Positions 25,301 to 36,564 of a stretch of DNA of 64,000 bases are shown one piece after another. Source of the DNA: Tethya wilhelma (Eukaryota; Porifera; Demospongiae; Tethyida; Tethyidae); NCBI GenBank assembly GCA_964030475.1, contig CAXIPT010000002.1, forward strand, positions 7,539,513 to 7,603,512, given 5' to 3'. The translations under genes and the position numbers were made by a program. Each line of letters begins with the position of its first letter. The first letter of the stretch is position 1. Below the pieces are notes generated by a model that was not told the DNA's origin, did no database searches, and worked only from the letters and a program-made list of their open reading frames with translations.

Positions 25301-25576
25301 AGCATACGAAGACGACAAACCAAAAATACCAGCAGAGCCGACCTACTCACAAAATTAATGTGGGGCTCGCTCAGGCTCACCCCAATTAATTTATTAATGT
25401 ACAGTGAAGTTTGCACTTCTAGTAATTGTATGGTATGGCTGTTTTGTATTTTGCAGGAGGGTATTAAAGGAGTCTTCAACAAGACTTGTGCTATCACTTA
25501 CACCAGTTACAGAAATATATTTCCTATTTGGACACTTGGCAGATTTTCACACATTTATGGTGATATTGCTGTTTAG
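19333..25576 (+). CDS. LSS: Lanosterol synthase (2,3-oxidosqualene cyclase)
   Basis: Cyclises 2,3-oxidosqualene to lanosterol. Exons: 19333-19491, 19580-19718, 20423-20531, 20970-21188, 21260-21317, 21532-21609, 21679-21787, 21977-22095, 22163-22260, 22340-22367, 22503-22559, 22620-22691, 22763-22813, 22949-23046, 23117-23168, 23283-23485, 23552-23617, 23683-23763, 23870-23954, 24028-24113, 24349-24385, 24446-24487, 25457-25576. All 23 agree in phase and give about 721 aa (human 732). The catalytic acid is in VSDCTAE at D448. With a constant offset of 7 to human numbering, H225, Y496 and C526 match H232, Y503 and C533. Residues that separate lanosterol from cycloartenol synthases are of the lanosterol type: T374, C442 and V446. 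QW-type repeats are present ([27 protein letters not shown]). The start is the first of two adjacent ATGs; the N-terminal CERGRQTW segment fits animal enzymes. Divergent partner of CYP51. Confidence 0.97.
19884..20102. mobile_element. Inverted-repeat MITE in LSS intron 2
   Basis: The left half (AGGAATTGCGTCACTAT, then CAAAAACAAAATGTGTGA) is mirrored by the right half (TCACACATTTTGTTTTTA, then ATAGTGACACAGTTCCT). About 220 bp, non-coding. A related end (GTGACACGGTTCCTT) occurs near 41709. Confidence 0.7.
24534..25383. mobile_element. TIR element in LSS intron 22 (GGGGCAAGCCTGAGCGA family)
   Basis: GGGGCAAGCCTGAGCGA at 24534 and an inverted copy ending GCTCAGGCTCACCCC at 25383 bound about 850 bp of non-coding DNA, which makes up nearly all of the last LSS intron. 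It is the same family as the element in CYP51 intron 6. Related GGGGCGAGC motifs recur near 29583, 36862, 38194 and 38401. Confidence 0.7.
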
Positions 25577-26130
25577 CATGGATGGCCGTTTCGGATGCAT
25601 TACCATATATATATAATTATAATTATATCGTTTTACTTTTTTTTTATCCCATGCAATGTTAACTTATTGTTGCCAAGAGTATTGTTGTTACTATTATCTA
25701 TGCTTATTATGATCTTTGTGCATGTACCTAATTGTGAGAGGGGCTGCACCTGTCTAGAGCTGCTTCTTCTTCTTCTTCTTTCTTGTACCAGCAGTACTAC
25801 TGACTTCTAGAGACTCTAGTAGAGAGTACTACTTTTCTACTTGGCAAAAATTAAATGGGTTCTCAGGAAGCTGATACAGAACAGTTGTAATTCTGGATTA
25901 TCGATCCAACGGGTCAGGATTGGTCATGTGATCTGGGAGGAGGCAGGCAATATCCCCTAAGATTCCTAGGTGTGCAGATGAGTGGGTTTACTTCAGGTTT
26001 TTGGGCAGGTAGAGTATACATTGAATTCAGGTAGTGATTTCTGCATTAGGTTTAGCTCATATTGTTGCAACCAATGTTCAGATATAGCCATTATATCAAC
26101 ATTCTAATCGATTTTCGTAAGTACAGTGAG

Positions 26131-26250
26131 TAGGCCTGCTGTTAAGTTACTAGAGTAGCAAAGCGGAATAAAAACAGTTACAGTTGTATGGTGAGAACCT
26201 AAAAATATTTTTGTAAGAAAAAAAAAGAATATTGAGGTTCATTTAAATAA
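26131..26250 (+). repeat. Direct repeat, copy 1 of 2
   Basis: About 115 bp starting TAGGCCTGCTGTTAAGTTAC is repeated with about 85-90% similarity (by eye) at 26579-26693. Confidence 0.8.
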
Positions 26251-26578
26251 AATACAATATAGGCTCGTAAATTAGGCTTATATATAGTACCCTCCATTTT
26301 AGAAAAGGTTTGGTGTAAATGAATACTTTAGCACTAGTCTAATAGAGATATAATGAGCCTTTACCTCACTCAAACTTCACTTGCGCGGGCTCATCCCACC
26401 CATGCATGGCATATATCAAGTACGTAATTACATCAATATACACTGAAATCAAGGCATGATCTGTGTACACAATACAAAATTAACATAATTATAAAAAAGT
26501 TCATAATACACAACTCACAAGCCACGCCTCGTACCCAGCCTACCTACCCGATGCAGTTTAATTATTAAACTTGTGGAA

Positions 26579-26693
26579 TAGGCCTGCTGTTAAGTTACTA
26601 GAGTAGCAAAGCAGAGTGAAAATAGTTATGGTGAGAGCCTAAAAAGTAATTTGTAAGAAAAAAAGAACAAAATTTAATAGTGAGGTTCATTTA
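26579..26693 (+). repeat. Direct repeat, copy 2 of 2
   Basis: Second copy of the repeat at 26131-26250, ending in GAGGTTCATTTA. The 330 bp between the copies is AT-rich with no feature seen. Confidence 0.8.
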
Positions 26694-29528
26694 CTTGCAA
26701 CTCATGCCGAGGCCATGTCTGACTGTTCAAATGTTCCGTTCATTTTCAAAGCTGTTCTTCATAAAATTAGTCTAAGTTGCAGTCAAAAAAATTGTTAACT
26801 CTCCGTTTCCGTTGGCTAGACTTGTGCTAATAACCAAACTTAGCCTACTAGAGTACTATAAATTCTAAAATTGAACTAATGATTGGTGAAAACGGATTGG
26901 CGATTTGGTAAGGACTGCCAATATTAAATCTGCTAAACAGTCATTTTTGCGCATGCACGTAATATTGATGCAAGCGCAAACGCCAAAATAAAATCCGCCA
27001 ATCATGAAATTTTGGACAATCTGGCAAATTTTATTCCTGCCACTATTTTGTGCTATATGGTATTAATACAGTGGAACCTCTCATAACGGCCCATCCCATA
27101 AGTGGCCACCTCCGTGTATATACTAGCCACTGGCTGGCTGTGGTAACAATTGAAAATACCATACATCTACAACCTAAGCAACCTCCCACGAGTGGCCGCT
27201 GATTCTTTGCAAATTAAACTATCTCTCAACAAGACGGCCAAGCAAGAAACCATGCCTGATATAATTATATTTAAATTTCCTATCTCATCGTATATATACC
27301 ACAAGTTTAAGAATTAAAATTAATGCTGGCTACATGTATAAGGCCTGGGAACGAGGCTAACAAACATAAATTATACGTTAAAATGTTTCAAATATTGTGA
27401 ACATATAACATTTGTTACTTGTCAAGGGAAAACCTGCTGGTTAGGAAAATCCGCGAATTTTGAGTTAGCTATTTCACGTATTTAGGCCTTCTTGGGAAGC
27501 ACATATCAAAATTTAATGTGCATAGCTATGGTAGTTTTCCAAATATAGCTCAGCCTCCACTCAGTGGCTTCAAAAAAAAAACGGTCGCTATGTAAACTAT
27601 GGACAGTCCCATTTAGTGAGAAGCAAATAGCTAGGAAAGAAGACCCAAATAAGCCTCAAAATAACCTGTACAGGATCACTGCACAGGGAGAGAGGCAATA
27701 CCTACCAGTAGAAAGCTACTGTATGAAAGCGCTTGAATTAGACAAGCATGTGGGCAATTCTGGGAAAATGTCAACCACTAGGTCAAAGTTTGAAACTTAG
27801 TACAGAAAAGGTTTATATAGTTCATTTTGTAAGTTATTTATTGCATTTTAATATGAAAATTTTTGCCCTGAATGATGATTACCTAATGAGATATGCTCGT
27901 CATTGTGTAACTACCATGGCAACTGAATATTTCAAGGAATTTAAACCAGTGTAGTTCCTAGCCTCCTGCTGCTTGGAATTATACATTCTAGGTTCCAATA
28001 TATATATAGCATGTTTGAATCATTTATGAGGCACTTCGTAAGAAGCAATAATATATAATATGTTACTGCTGTCATTAAATAAATTATGGCGAGTTAATTA
28101 CTTGATATGTACGTCCATCACAAAAAAAAGGCCTATTATTAAGCTTCTTCACTATATCAAAGTATTTCTAAAACCATTTCATGGGCTCTTTAAACTTACA
28201 ATTAGGTATATAATCCACCCTTAGTTTGATAGCCACTCTTACCAAACTCGACAAAAAAATTGCATTAAACCTTGTATGTCTGTCACGTATGTCAATCACA
28301 ACTCAAGGGATTCTACTTAAACTTTATTCAGTAAACTATTTGTATACTTTGTTGTGTTCAAGGTTCACTAAAAGTGCATATAAAGGATTTATGGAAGCTT
28401 TAAAGCAGGCTGGGGAACTGAATATCTACAAAATACACTGAAATCATTGTTGGATAAACTCTATGCATGGAACACCGTAGGAAGTATAAAGTCATGATAC
28501 ATATATTAGACTAATCAAATAGTCCATAGATTTCTACTTATCGTAGGTGCAATCACAAAGTACATCTGGCACATTTCTCTACATAGAAACATTAATTTAA
28601 TTAGCATACTTATTGCTGCAGAGCTCTATGTATCAAATAAAACTTTAGGGTTAAGATTATACAGAAGCTGGATCAATATTACTTGTCACTTCACAGAGTT
28701 TAGGTTTAAACTCTTTGTACCCAGTAGTTCATAAATTTTCTGCATACGTCCGTCACAGCCCTTTAAGCAAGCTTATATCTTATTCTATAGCTATAAACTT
28801 AAAATCATTTACATTTGTAGATAGCTAAAGTCTAGGCTTTACTACAAATATGTATTGTGCTAAGTTTGAACATTAATTTTGTGTAAATGGACAGACCCTA
28901 ATAACTTGTCTGAATTGTACGTCCGTCACACCGGAATTGCCCATGTACAAAGCTTTAGCTGACTTTTCTCTGTCTGTGCTGCAGCAAAATTTTGTGATCA
29001 ATCAGCTTACAAGTGAGAGAGAACACCAAATAACAATTCATTTTTAGTGGCAGCTGCCTTGCTCATAAATATTCACTACGGTTGGTTGCACAGCATAGCA
29101 ACTGTTCCACGTGTTAGCAACTAAGTAAAAATGAATGAGGCTTAGACTACTCTCTGCAATAGAAGCAGCTCTACCCCTCAGATTTTGCATGGAGCATACC
29201 GAGATGTAGCATAGCGCATCCGTGTAAGAAAAAAAAATTCGCGTAAAAATGCGAATTAAACTAAAACCGCATTTTACTCCAAAAAACAATAATTTCCTAA
29301 CCGGCAGATTTTTCCTTGTCAGGTCACATTTGGTATTATAGTTATTTGTTGTTTTTCTGCAATAAAATACAAGACTAATAGTTATAATAATATATACATG
29401 AAAATTTTCATTTAAATTGTTTAACAATTTTTTTATGCTTATAGGACTGCATTGTAATGTACAACATGAAACTGCCAATCACAATCGTGAACAGAGAGTT
29501 TTCTCTTGAAGATACTGTATAATATATA

Positions 29529-29894
29529 ATAAAAGACTATGAGGTAGCTAATAATATAACTAATGGCATGCAAGCATGGAGTGGGGCGAGCACGAGCAAG
29601 CGCATGCGTATGGAATCTTGCATGTAGGAATTAGCCTCGTTGCAGCTAGGCTTCACCTTTGACTCTACATGCACTGAGGTCAAAAGGGAGCCTAGTATAC
29701 AGTGAAACCTCCACGAACAAAGGACACTTTGGGGCCAATATAAATTCAGCTTATTTGTCCTTTGTAGACAGGTTGTCCTCTTCTCGGAGGTTCTGTTTGT
29801 GTAATAAAAGACTATGAGGTAGCTAATAATATAACTAGTGGCATGCAAGCATGGAGTGGGGCGAGCACGAGCAAGCGCATGTGTATGGAATCTT
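29529..29894 (+). repeat. Pair of 91-bp direct repeats flanking and entering a MITE
   Basis: Copies at 29529-29619 and 29804-29894 are nearly identical (two differences seen by eye). Each contains GGCATGCAAGCATGG and GTGGGGCGAGCACGAGC. A third, partial copy lies at about 38378-38430. The second copy interrupts the inverted-repeat element at 29698-29971. Confidence 0.8.
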
Positions 29895-29971
29895 AAGAAT
29901 TGTCCTTTGTTGAGAGGTTAATAATACAGTGTTCCTTTCTCGGAGGGTCCACTATCGGAGGTTCTACTGTA
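29698..29971. mobile_element. Pogo/Tigger-like MITE (CAGTNNAACCTC ends)
   Basis: The left end TACAGTGAAACCTCC and right end GGAGGTTCTACTGTA are inverted and begin and end in TA, as expected of Tc1/mariner-pogo type elements. The middle carries the 91-bp repeat. Related ends occur near 27070, 47867, 53461, 54165 and 55342. Confidence 0.7.
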
Positions 29972-30608
29972 TACGTAGGCTATCTGGAAATGAGGCTAGA
30001 GCATAATTATTATTTGTTATAGCACTGGTGAAAGAGTATAATGGCATAAATAGACAACACACATAAAATGAGAGTGCTAAATTGACACACAAAATGTGTT
30101 ATCTAAATGTCTCCAGTTTTAGCACAACTACACACATGCCGATTTTAGTGTGTTAAGCCCAAAAGTGTGCCGATTTGAGTGTGCTAAGCCCAAAATTGTG
30201 CTGAATTGTGCTGTCCTTAAAATTTCACTGCTTCCAATGCCCCCACAATACTATAAATTAAAAATAGTTGTTTCTTTTTCAAATTTACAACTAAGAAAAA
30301 TTACTTGATGACAAAAATCAAGGGTGTACATGTAAATGTGATACAATGAGTATACAGTGAGAAATAATTGAAGATTATTACATCATGACATATGTTAACA
30401 ATGAACCTTGATCTTGACATAGTCAGGTTGTCTGATTTTGACAGTTATTGCCAATGCTTTCAGTATGGTTTAAATCAGTTCCAGTAAAGTTTCTCTTGAT
30501 GCAAAAGACCACCATTGACAAGCTGTACAATTATATAAAAAGAAATAATATTATGTTATATATCATATTATTAGCAAAGTTTTGTGTGTCCGTCTGTCCG
30601 TGTGTGTG

Positions 30609-31887
30609 CATAGATAATAGAGACTTCGTACCGGGATTGGAAACTGCTCACGTGCGCGTATCTGCTTGTTAAATTACCGCGGCACAACCGTGTTGGAATT
30701 TTAATGAGATGCATGAGATGCAAAGTGCTTCTGGAAGTAGCTGTAGGAGCAGCTGTCCCGTGGTTTTTTTGTGAAAACAGACAAAAGTGTAGCTACTGCA
30801 ACTGGTGGTTACTCTGTAAACACCACCCCAGTCTAAATCATTTTTAGTGGCTCAATTTGTGCAAGTCCAAGTCTCATCAAGTCTAGGGATGCGCTTCTAA
30901 ACGGTAGTCTTTTGAGGCCATACTAGCCGTTGCTATGAGGTACATTTTTTGTGGGGGTGTCATATTGTACTAAAACCTGTACAGTGCCTTATTTCCAGTC
31001 CAAAAGTATGGGATAGTGCTGTTGTTTTGCATGAGCTTTAGTTTTTGTAGTTTGAGCCAGCATGGAGCCAGCAGTGGTACATTAGATTCTATATGCGAAT
31101 TTAGACCTCAATTTTTTGTGGGGTAACCACTTCATGACAAAATGTTGAATGAGGTTACTGTCTGCTGTAAAGGTTTGCTTTATAGTTGTTATTTTGCGCT
31201 GCGGCCAATATCAGTACAAAATATATTTCCTTTTCAGATAGTACTCATCCGACTTTGAGTCCAATTCAGTATCCATATCTCAAAATTTCAGACTACACAG
31301 GATCCATGACATGCTAACAGTGTGGCACATAAACATCCTCTAAATACTAAAACCATGCACTAGTATAATGGTGTCTTCAAGGTAAAAGTTTAGCTTTTAC
31401 AAGTCTTTTTTTAACTCAGAGAATCATGTCACTTGTTTGCAGTTGCTTGGAGGGTACTTACAGTCACTTGTTAGAAGCAAAATCATACTTATTTTTAGTA
31501 TAGACTTGGATAAAGTCTCTGTAGCGTTCCAAGGACAGAAATCATGGTCTCTCTGGAAGTTTTCAGTTGAAATTGGCTCTCTGTGAAACCGCCTTTATTT
31601 GAGCTCCATTGAAAATCTGCAGTTGCCAAGTAAGGCTGATCTGTATACTATTGAGTAGCTCTTTCAGATAAAGTAACTTTAAAACTGTATATTTGTCTTC
31701 TCTTTGCAGTACGCTCCGCTAAAAATTGTACATTTTGCTTCATTTCTTGAAACTGGCTTACTGTGGTGTGCGTTATTTAAAATAACGCCAACAATGGGCA
31801 GTATCTATTCCAACGCGGACGATCTGTACATAAGATACGCGCACGTGAGAAGTTTCCAATCCCGGTACGAAGTCTCTATTATCTATG
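30609..31887. mobile_element. Element with 55-bp inverted repeats 1.2 kb apart
   Basis: The arm 30609-30663 (starts CATAGATAATAGAGACTTCG) is repeated in inverse orientation at 31833-31887 with one mismatch seen. The interior has no recognisable coding capacity. A partial copy (ATAGATAATAGAGACTTC) is at about 50756. Confidence 0.7.
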
Positions 31888-32174
31888 GTGTGTGTCACGG
31901 GAGTTCACCGGAAGTGATGCGACCTCGAGCTAAAACGCTACTTTTTCTCTGGATTGTGGAGAATACAAGCTACGAAAAGTGTGCCTAGAGAGCTAGCTTA
32001 GATAGTGCTTGCCTAGGATAGAATCACAGGCGCTACAAATATAGCTGACTGTTTTGGAGATCGGCTGACAAGGCTTACCAGTGGCGTCGGTATCCGACAA
32101 AGAAGTGTGATAGAGCAGCCAATCTTTCACAAAAGAAGCGTAGCAAGGAGAGAACTTTCGCTTCTAGGAGTCTN

Positions 32175-32755
32175 GCTTTTCCTAGAAGGAAATAAAAGTG
32201 GGTGGATAAGTGTAGGGTGAATTTTGGATCACAATGCTAACAGTGAAATTTAGTGTGCCATATCCTGATTGCACCATTTATACTTTAAAACTACACTTCT
32301 CCTATTAGCTCCATCTACTTTGCCAGCAAAATAATTCCAGACTAGTACTGAATCATCACATTGTAGGAGGCTTCAGCCAGTTTAGTCAACCTAGCTATTA
32401 AAGTGATTGCATCTTGCCAGTGACATATTGGAGCCTCTGAGGTCAAGTAGATATTGGTTGTAATAATAATATTATTATTATTATACCTGACAAATTATGT
32501 TTAACCTTACTTATGGTAGCAATAATTATGTTTGTTGAGGCATAGCATAGATCATTCATAGGCCTGGCAAATGTATGGTTTCATATGGAAAAGTCTCGTG
32601 GAATTGTTATTTTTCACACTGATGGACTAACCTGTAGGCATACTGAAGTTGGAGTGGGGGTACCGGGTTGGTGTTGTTGACTCCTTGATCCTTTTGGCCT
32701 CCGTAACCATGGAAACAGGTCATGCACTATGCACGTGCAGCTCTAGGCAGGTGCA
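32175..32755 (-). pseudogene. Inverted partial copy of the 5' region of the MORN2-like gene
   Basis: The reverse complement of this stretch matches 46400-47385: first coding exon (start codon copy at 32710 on the minus strand), intron 1, and the acceptor of exon 2. It lacks the MITE present in the other copy. A short deletion shifts the frame of the exon 1 copy relative to the gene. Similarity stops at the N at 32174, just after the exon 2 acceptor. It is either a partial duplication or an allelic contig joined here. Confidence 0.7.
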
Positions 32756-32770
32756 GCCCCTCCCACAATC

Positions 32771-33402
32771 AAACCCTGTTTACACACAGCGCTCAAGCCA
32801 GCTTCAATCCGGATCAAAGCCAGCTTGGTATTGCGTGTAAACGCTCACAAGTGGCTTGGATCCAGATTGATCCAATCCACATCCGGCACGTGGATTGAAG
32901 CCGGATTGAATCCGGATTCGAACCACACTGGTTCACGTGTAAACAGTCCAAACTGGATTGGAAGTGGATTACAGCTAGCTAGTCATTCTTAGCTAGTAAA
33001 ACAATGCTAATTAGTTAGCTGTGAGTTGTAGAATCGTGCTTAAACTCTAGCGCTATATTTTTTTTACCAAAATTTAGCCTGCTATCAAGAATATCAACGT
33101 ACAAAGAAAAATGATGGATTTCTGTCACAAGAAACACTTGAGAAAAAACAGGAAAGTTACTTTTGCACAAAATAGACCTGTGTAGACTCTTACCTCTGCC
33201 TGTTGAGCTTCCAAAGAAAGAATATTTCACTCGCTTAGATTTTTATTCTAATTAATGCACACCTGGTTACATCATTGATCCGGTTTCAAGCCAGGTTTGC
33301 GTTTACACTACAGCTGGATTGTACTAATAGGTGTAAACGCTCCCAATCCGGATTCTAACCAGTTTGATTTAATCCGGATTGGCGTGTGTAAACGGGGTTT
33401 TA
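32771..33402. mobile_element. DNA transposon-like element with AATCCGGATT subterminal repeats
   Basis: The left end ACCCTGTTTACACAC and right end GTGTGTAAACGGGGT are inverted. The palindrome AATCCGGATT and the motif GTGTAAACG recur several times near both ends. About 630 bp, non-coding. It abuts the MORN2 partial copy. Confidence 0.7.
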
Positions 33403-34296
33403 GGTACACGCACAGAGATCATAATAAGCAACAACAATACACTTACAATAAGTTAATAAAAAGGAATTTTAAAAAAGTAAACAGATAATGGAAACGTATG
33501 NTCGTCACATGATATCCAGTTTTGCAGCTGACTCAGTATAACCAGGAAATTGCTTACACCAGTCACACACTCTACCTGACGAGGTCCCTGGAGGCAAATG
33601 TAGGAATTGAAAGATTGGAAGGGTAGCACTGACATGGTGTTGGCGGGAAGCCACTTTCACCTATTTCTTGGGCCCAATAGCACTTTTTCCTGCAGGTAAA
33701 GACAGAAAGATTGAAGCAGAATAAATGGGAGTGCACAAACGATTACCGTATATAAGTTATATACCCTGTTTTTGGTCCAAGTATGCATCGGACAAAACAA
33801 GGCATACATACATGTACGATTCCATTGACTCACTACTAAGGTCACGTACATTTTGAAAAAAACACAAGCACTTGGACTAATAAGGATACTCTGTTGCGTC
33901 CATGTGTTCATACTAGAGCCAGTATTGCTATCTAAGTCTTTCAGTGCTGTTCTAATTGATAATCGCTATACGTATAGTGGGTGGGGCCATGTAGCCAAAA
34001 TGGCCACTCGAGCGATCGCTTGAACTGAAAATCCTGGCATAGCTCAGAAAAACTACAAGCTTTTAGCTTCTTCACACAAATCAAACTTAGAAAAACACTA
34101 GTTCTTTATGCTAATGCGCATAATTTTCAGCTTAGACCTGCTGCTCTTCAGACTAAGAGTGAACACACACACATACACACGAAAAAAAAAGACTACAATA
34201 ACCCGAGGGTTAACCAGATTCATGACCAACTCAGGTACTTGACACCCACGCATTGCAGTTGTTACTAGCCTCGTAGCCAGGGGCCTGGGTACAAGG

Positions 34297-34646
34297 TAGC
34301 CTCGTCCCCAGGCCCAAAAGAGGGCCTGGTATCTATTGACTGCGCATGCGCCAGTTTGTACCCAAAATCTGGGTACATCGTAAATTTCACCGTAAAATTA
34401 TCCGTATACTCTGTTGACTGGATTACGTCATAGTTTTTTTCGAAGCGATAGGCACAGAAAAGCTAAACGAACGCTTGTCTCTTTCCAAGCACTTACTTGA
34501 TATATTTCCAGAAGAAAAGAGTGAAAAAGCAGCAGTAGCCAATCTAGGTAGGACTGTAGATCAATTTCTTTTTCGCTACAAATACGCGCATGCGCAGTCA
34601 ATAGACACCAGGCCCTCTTTTTTTGGGGGGCCTGGGAACGAGGCTA
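34297..34646. mobile_element. TAGCCTCG-family MITE, 350 bp, 9-bp target duplication
   Basis: TIRs are TAGCCTCGTCCCCAGGC (left) and GCCTGGGAACGAGGCTA (right). They are flanked by GGTACAAGG at 34288-34296 and 34647-34655. The interior is the reverse complement of the element at 46579-46911. Confidence 0.85.
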
Positions 34647-35099
34647 GGTACAAGGCTAAGTTGTTACCAGACTATGGTAACAAGAAACAAATAATACAGA
34701 CTGGCTCCCTTTGGCTAACGAGACAAGGTGTAGCACACATCAACGTGCACCACTTTCTTAGTCTTGTAAGCTCAAGTTTGAAAGTAAAAGAGCATGCTGT
34801 CACTCTGTTTTTGTTTTCTTTTTATTACCTTGCTTAGTAGTAAGATCTAATCAGTCTACAAAATTGATTTTGGTAGGCCAATTATATATATAGAAAGGCC
34901 AAGTAGTTCTATAAATGATTCAATGTAGCGCTATAGCATGCAAGATAAAATTTACATAGAATCTCGTGATTTCAACTCAAGCACTGAACTCACCCTTGTA
35001 AACACTGTTCCCTCAAGCTTTCCTCAACTTCAAATGCCCTAGAGAGCTCGAAAAAGGCCCTAATTTGAAGGTCGCTCTGTCTTGTATTGCCCATTTTAG

Positions 35100-35500
35100 A
35101 TTTTGCTGAATTGGCAGATTTCAAACAATGCGCGCACGTGCTTAGTTCACCTTGCTAAGATATTGATTCCGCGGATCCGCGATCCGGATCGCGGATCCGG
35201 GAAATTGATGATGACGTACTTAGTCTGCACGTGCACTTACATCTAGTGGGCGCGGTCCACTAGATCTCGGCGCGGGTTATTACATCATCGTTTTCGGATG
35301 GTGGCACGTGTTTAGTTACCGATCTCAAAATGCGTCACAAGCAACACGTGCACAGTGAAGTGCAGCAAGGGCGCGCGCACAACGGCCTGTTGGATGGCAT
35401 TACATCATTCAAATTACAATATTGACATCTAAATCTGACGACCGCATAGCTGCGATGACTGCTGTCACGTGATGCTTTTCGATTTCCCGGGAAGGATCGC
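35100..35500. promoter_or_regulatory. CpG-rich island with five CACGTG hexamers and a 28-bp palindrome
   Basis: Against an AT-rich background this stretch is rich in CG. CACGTG occurs near 35135, 35228, 35305, 35345 and 35466. A perfect 28-bp palindrome built of GGATCC/GATCCGGATC units spans 35072+100 to 35199 (35172-35199). No gene start is evident next to it, so the role is unknown. Confidence 0.5.
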
Positions 35501-35673
35501 GAAAGTGAATAGCTCCTGCTAGAAAGGTCTACACGCTCTGATACGACAGACAGAGATTCTCACATCCAAGACCTTCCCATTTGTCTCAAGAAAAGACCCC
35601 CTCGCGTGTCATCCGTACCTCCCACCTTAATATTGTTTGAGTTATAGTAACTGATCCTATAAACATACATAAA

Positions 35674-35709
35674 CAAGGAGTGGGCGAGCAAAGCGAGCCC
35701 AACTCCTTG
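35674..35709. repeat. 36-bp imperfect palindrome
   Basis: CAAGGAGTGGGC and GCCCAACTCCTTG are inverted around GAGCAAAGCGA. It abuts the dispersed repeat that follows. Confidence 0.7.
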
Positions 35710-36373
35710 TAGTTATTATACACATCTTTCCGTGTGTATGGAAGTATATTACTGCACAAGGGCATTATTCCATACACACGGAAAGACGTGTAATAACTGA
35801 TTTGTAGCCCACAGAAAGCAGTATAGACTTCATTGCTAGCTATATGCTAGCTAGTCGTTTACAGGCTAGCTACTATCATTTACAATTAAACCAGTTTGAA
35901 AATGAGAACCCTCGATTACCAGAAGAGTGCTGGATTGAAGGCATGGTTTGTTGAAATTTGACTAGCTAGTCTAGGCTAGGCTAGGCTAGCTAGTCTAGGC
36001 TAGTACGATACAAGCAACTACAAATCTGTAGCTATCTATAGCTATGGAGTCTCTTCGCAGGCTAGCGAGACTAGCTGGAGCCTTTTATGTTCAAAAAAAG
36101 CAACGAGAAATTTGAAAATCCACCAGTGAACAAACAAAATGGCAATCGGATTTAGTCTGTGTTCATCACCAAGTCTTTCTCAACTGAAGCTTGACTCCAG
36201 TGTGGTGAGTATTCTTGTATACGTACGACTGTAGCAGTTTGGTAGCTAGCTATATAGCTAGAGAAATGCTGTACTCTAAGTAACCGCAGTACACAAACCA
36301 CAGTGCAATATCAGTGATATATACGCACTGTCGGCACTTTGATCTACGTCACAAGCGGGCTACAAAAGGCTAT
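35709..36373 (+). repeat. Dispersed repeat, copy A (matches 62921-63419)
   Basis: It begins with a hairpin built from TCTTTCCGTGTGTATGGA and its inverse. It continues through CTTGACTCC-GTGTGGTGAGTATTC and ends with CGCACTGTCGGCACTTTGAT. The same order is present in the copy at 62921. Non-coding. Confidence 0.8.
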
Positions 36374-36564
36374 TGTAATTTAGCACACAAAGTACATGAC
36401 ACATACATGTGACTATACACACTAAAAATGCTCACACAACTCACAAACTTGCTTACCTATAGTGCAAATCGAAGGGAGCACACAACTTAGTTTAAAAGTA
36501 CTGTATACTTGCGAGTGAACAGGCTTGTTGTTAGCGGAAGAACATAGCGATACAATGAGCTTAC

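Larger units (their letters stand above)
25577..36564. other. Gene-poor, repeat-dense region
   Basis: No convincing coding gene is seen in these 11 kb. The visible content is repeats, listed separately, plus AT-rich unique sequence. A 79-codon open frame at 27564-27800 (GTG start) and another at 31704-31988 lack recognisable domains and splice context. Two single N characters (32174, 33501) lie here. Confidence 0.6.

Noticed and set aside
27564..27800. 79-codon open frame with a basic start
   Set aside because: Begins with GTG, has no recognisable domain, no splice context and lies in repeat-rich DNA.
28100..28940. CRISPR-like array from the recurrent TACGTCCGTCAC motif
   Set aside because: Spacing is irregular, copies are short and varied, and the DNA is animal nuclear DNA.
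31704..31988. 95-codon open frame next to the inverted repeat arm
   Set aside because: Its end overlaps the repeat arm and it shows no domain; treated as element interior.
34475..34837. Open frame inside the TAGCCTCG element
   Set aside because: The matching copy at 46579-46911 has small differences that change it, and the frame runs through a terminal repeat. No transposase motif.
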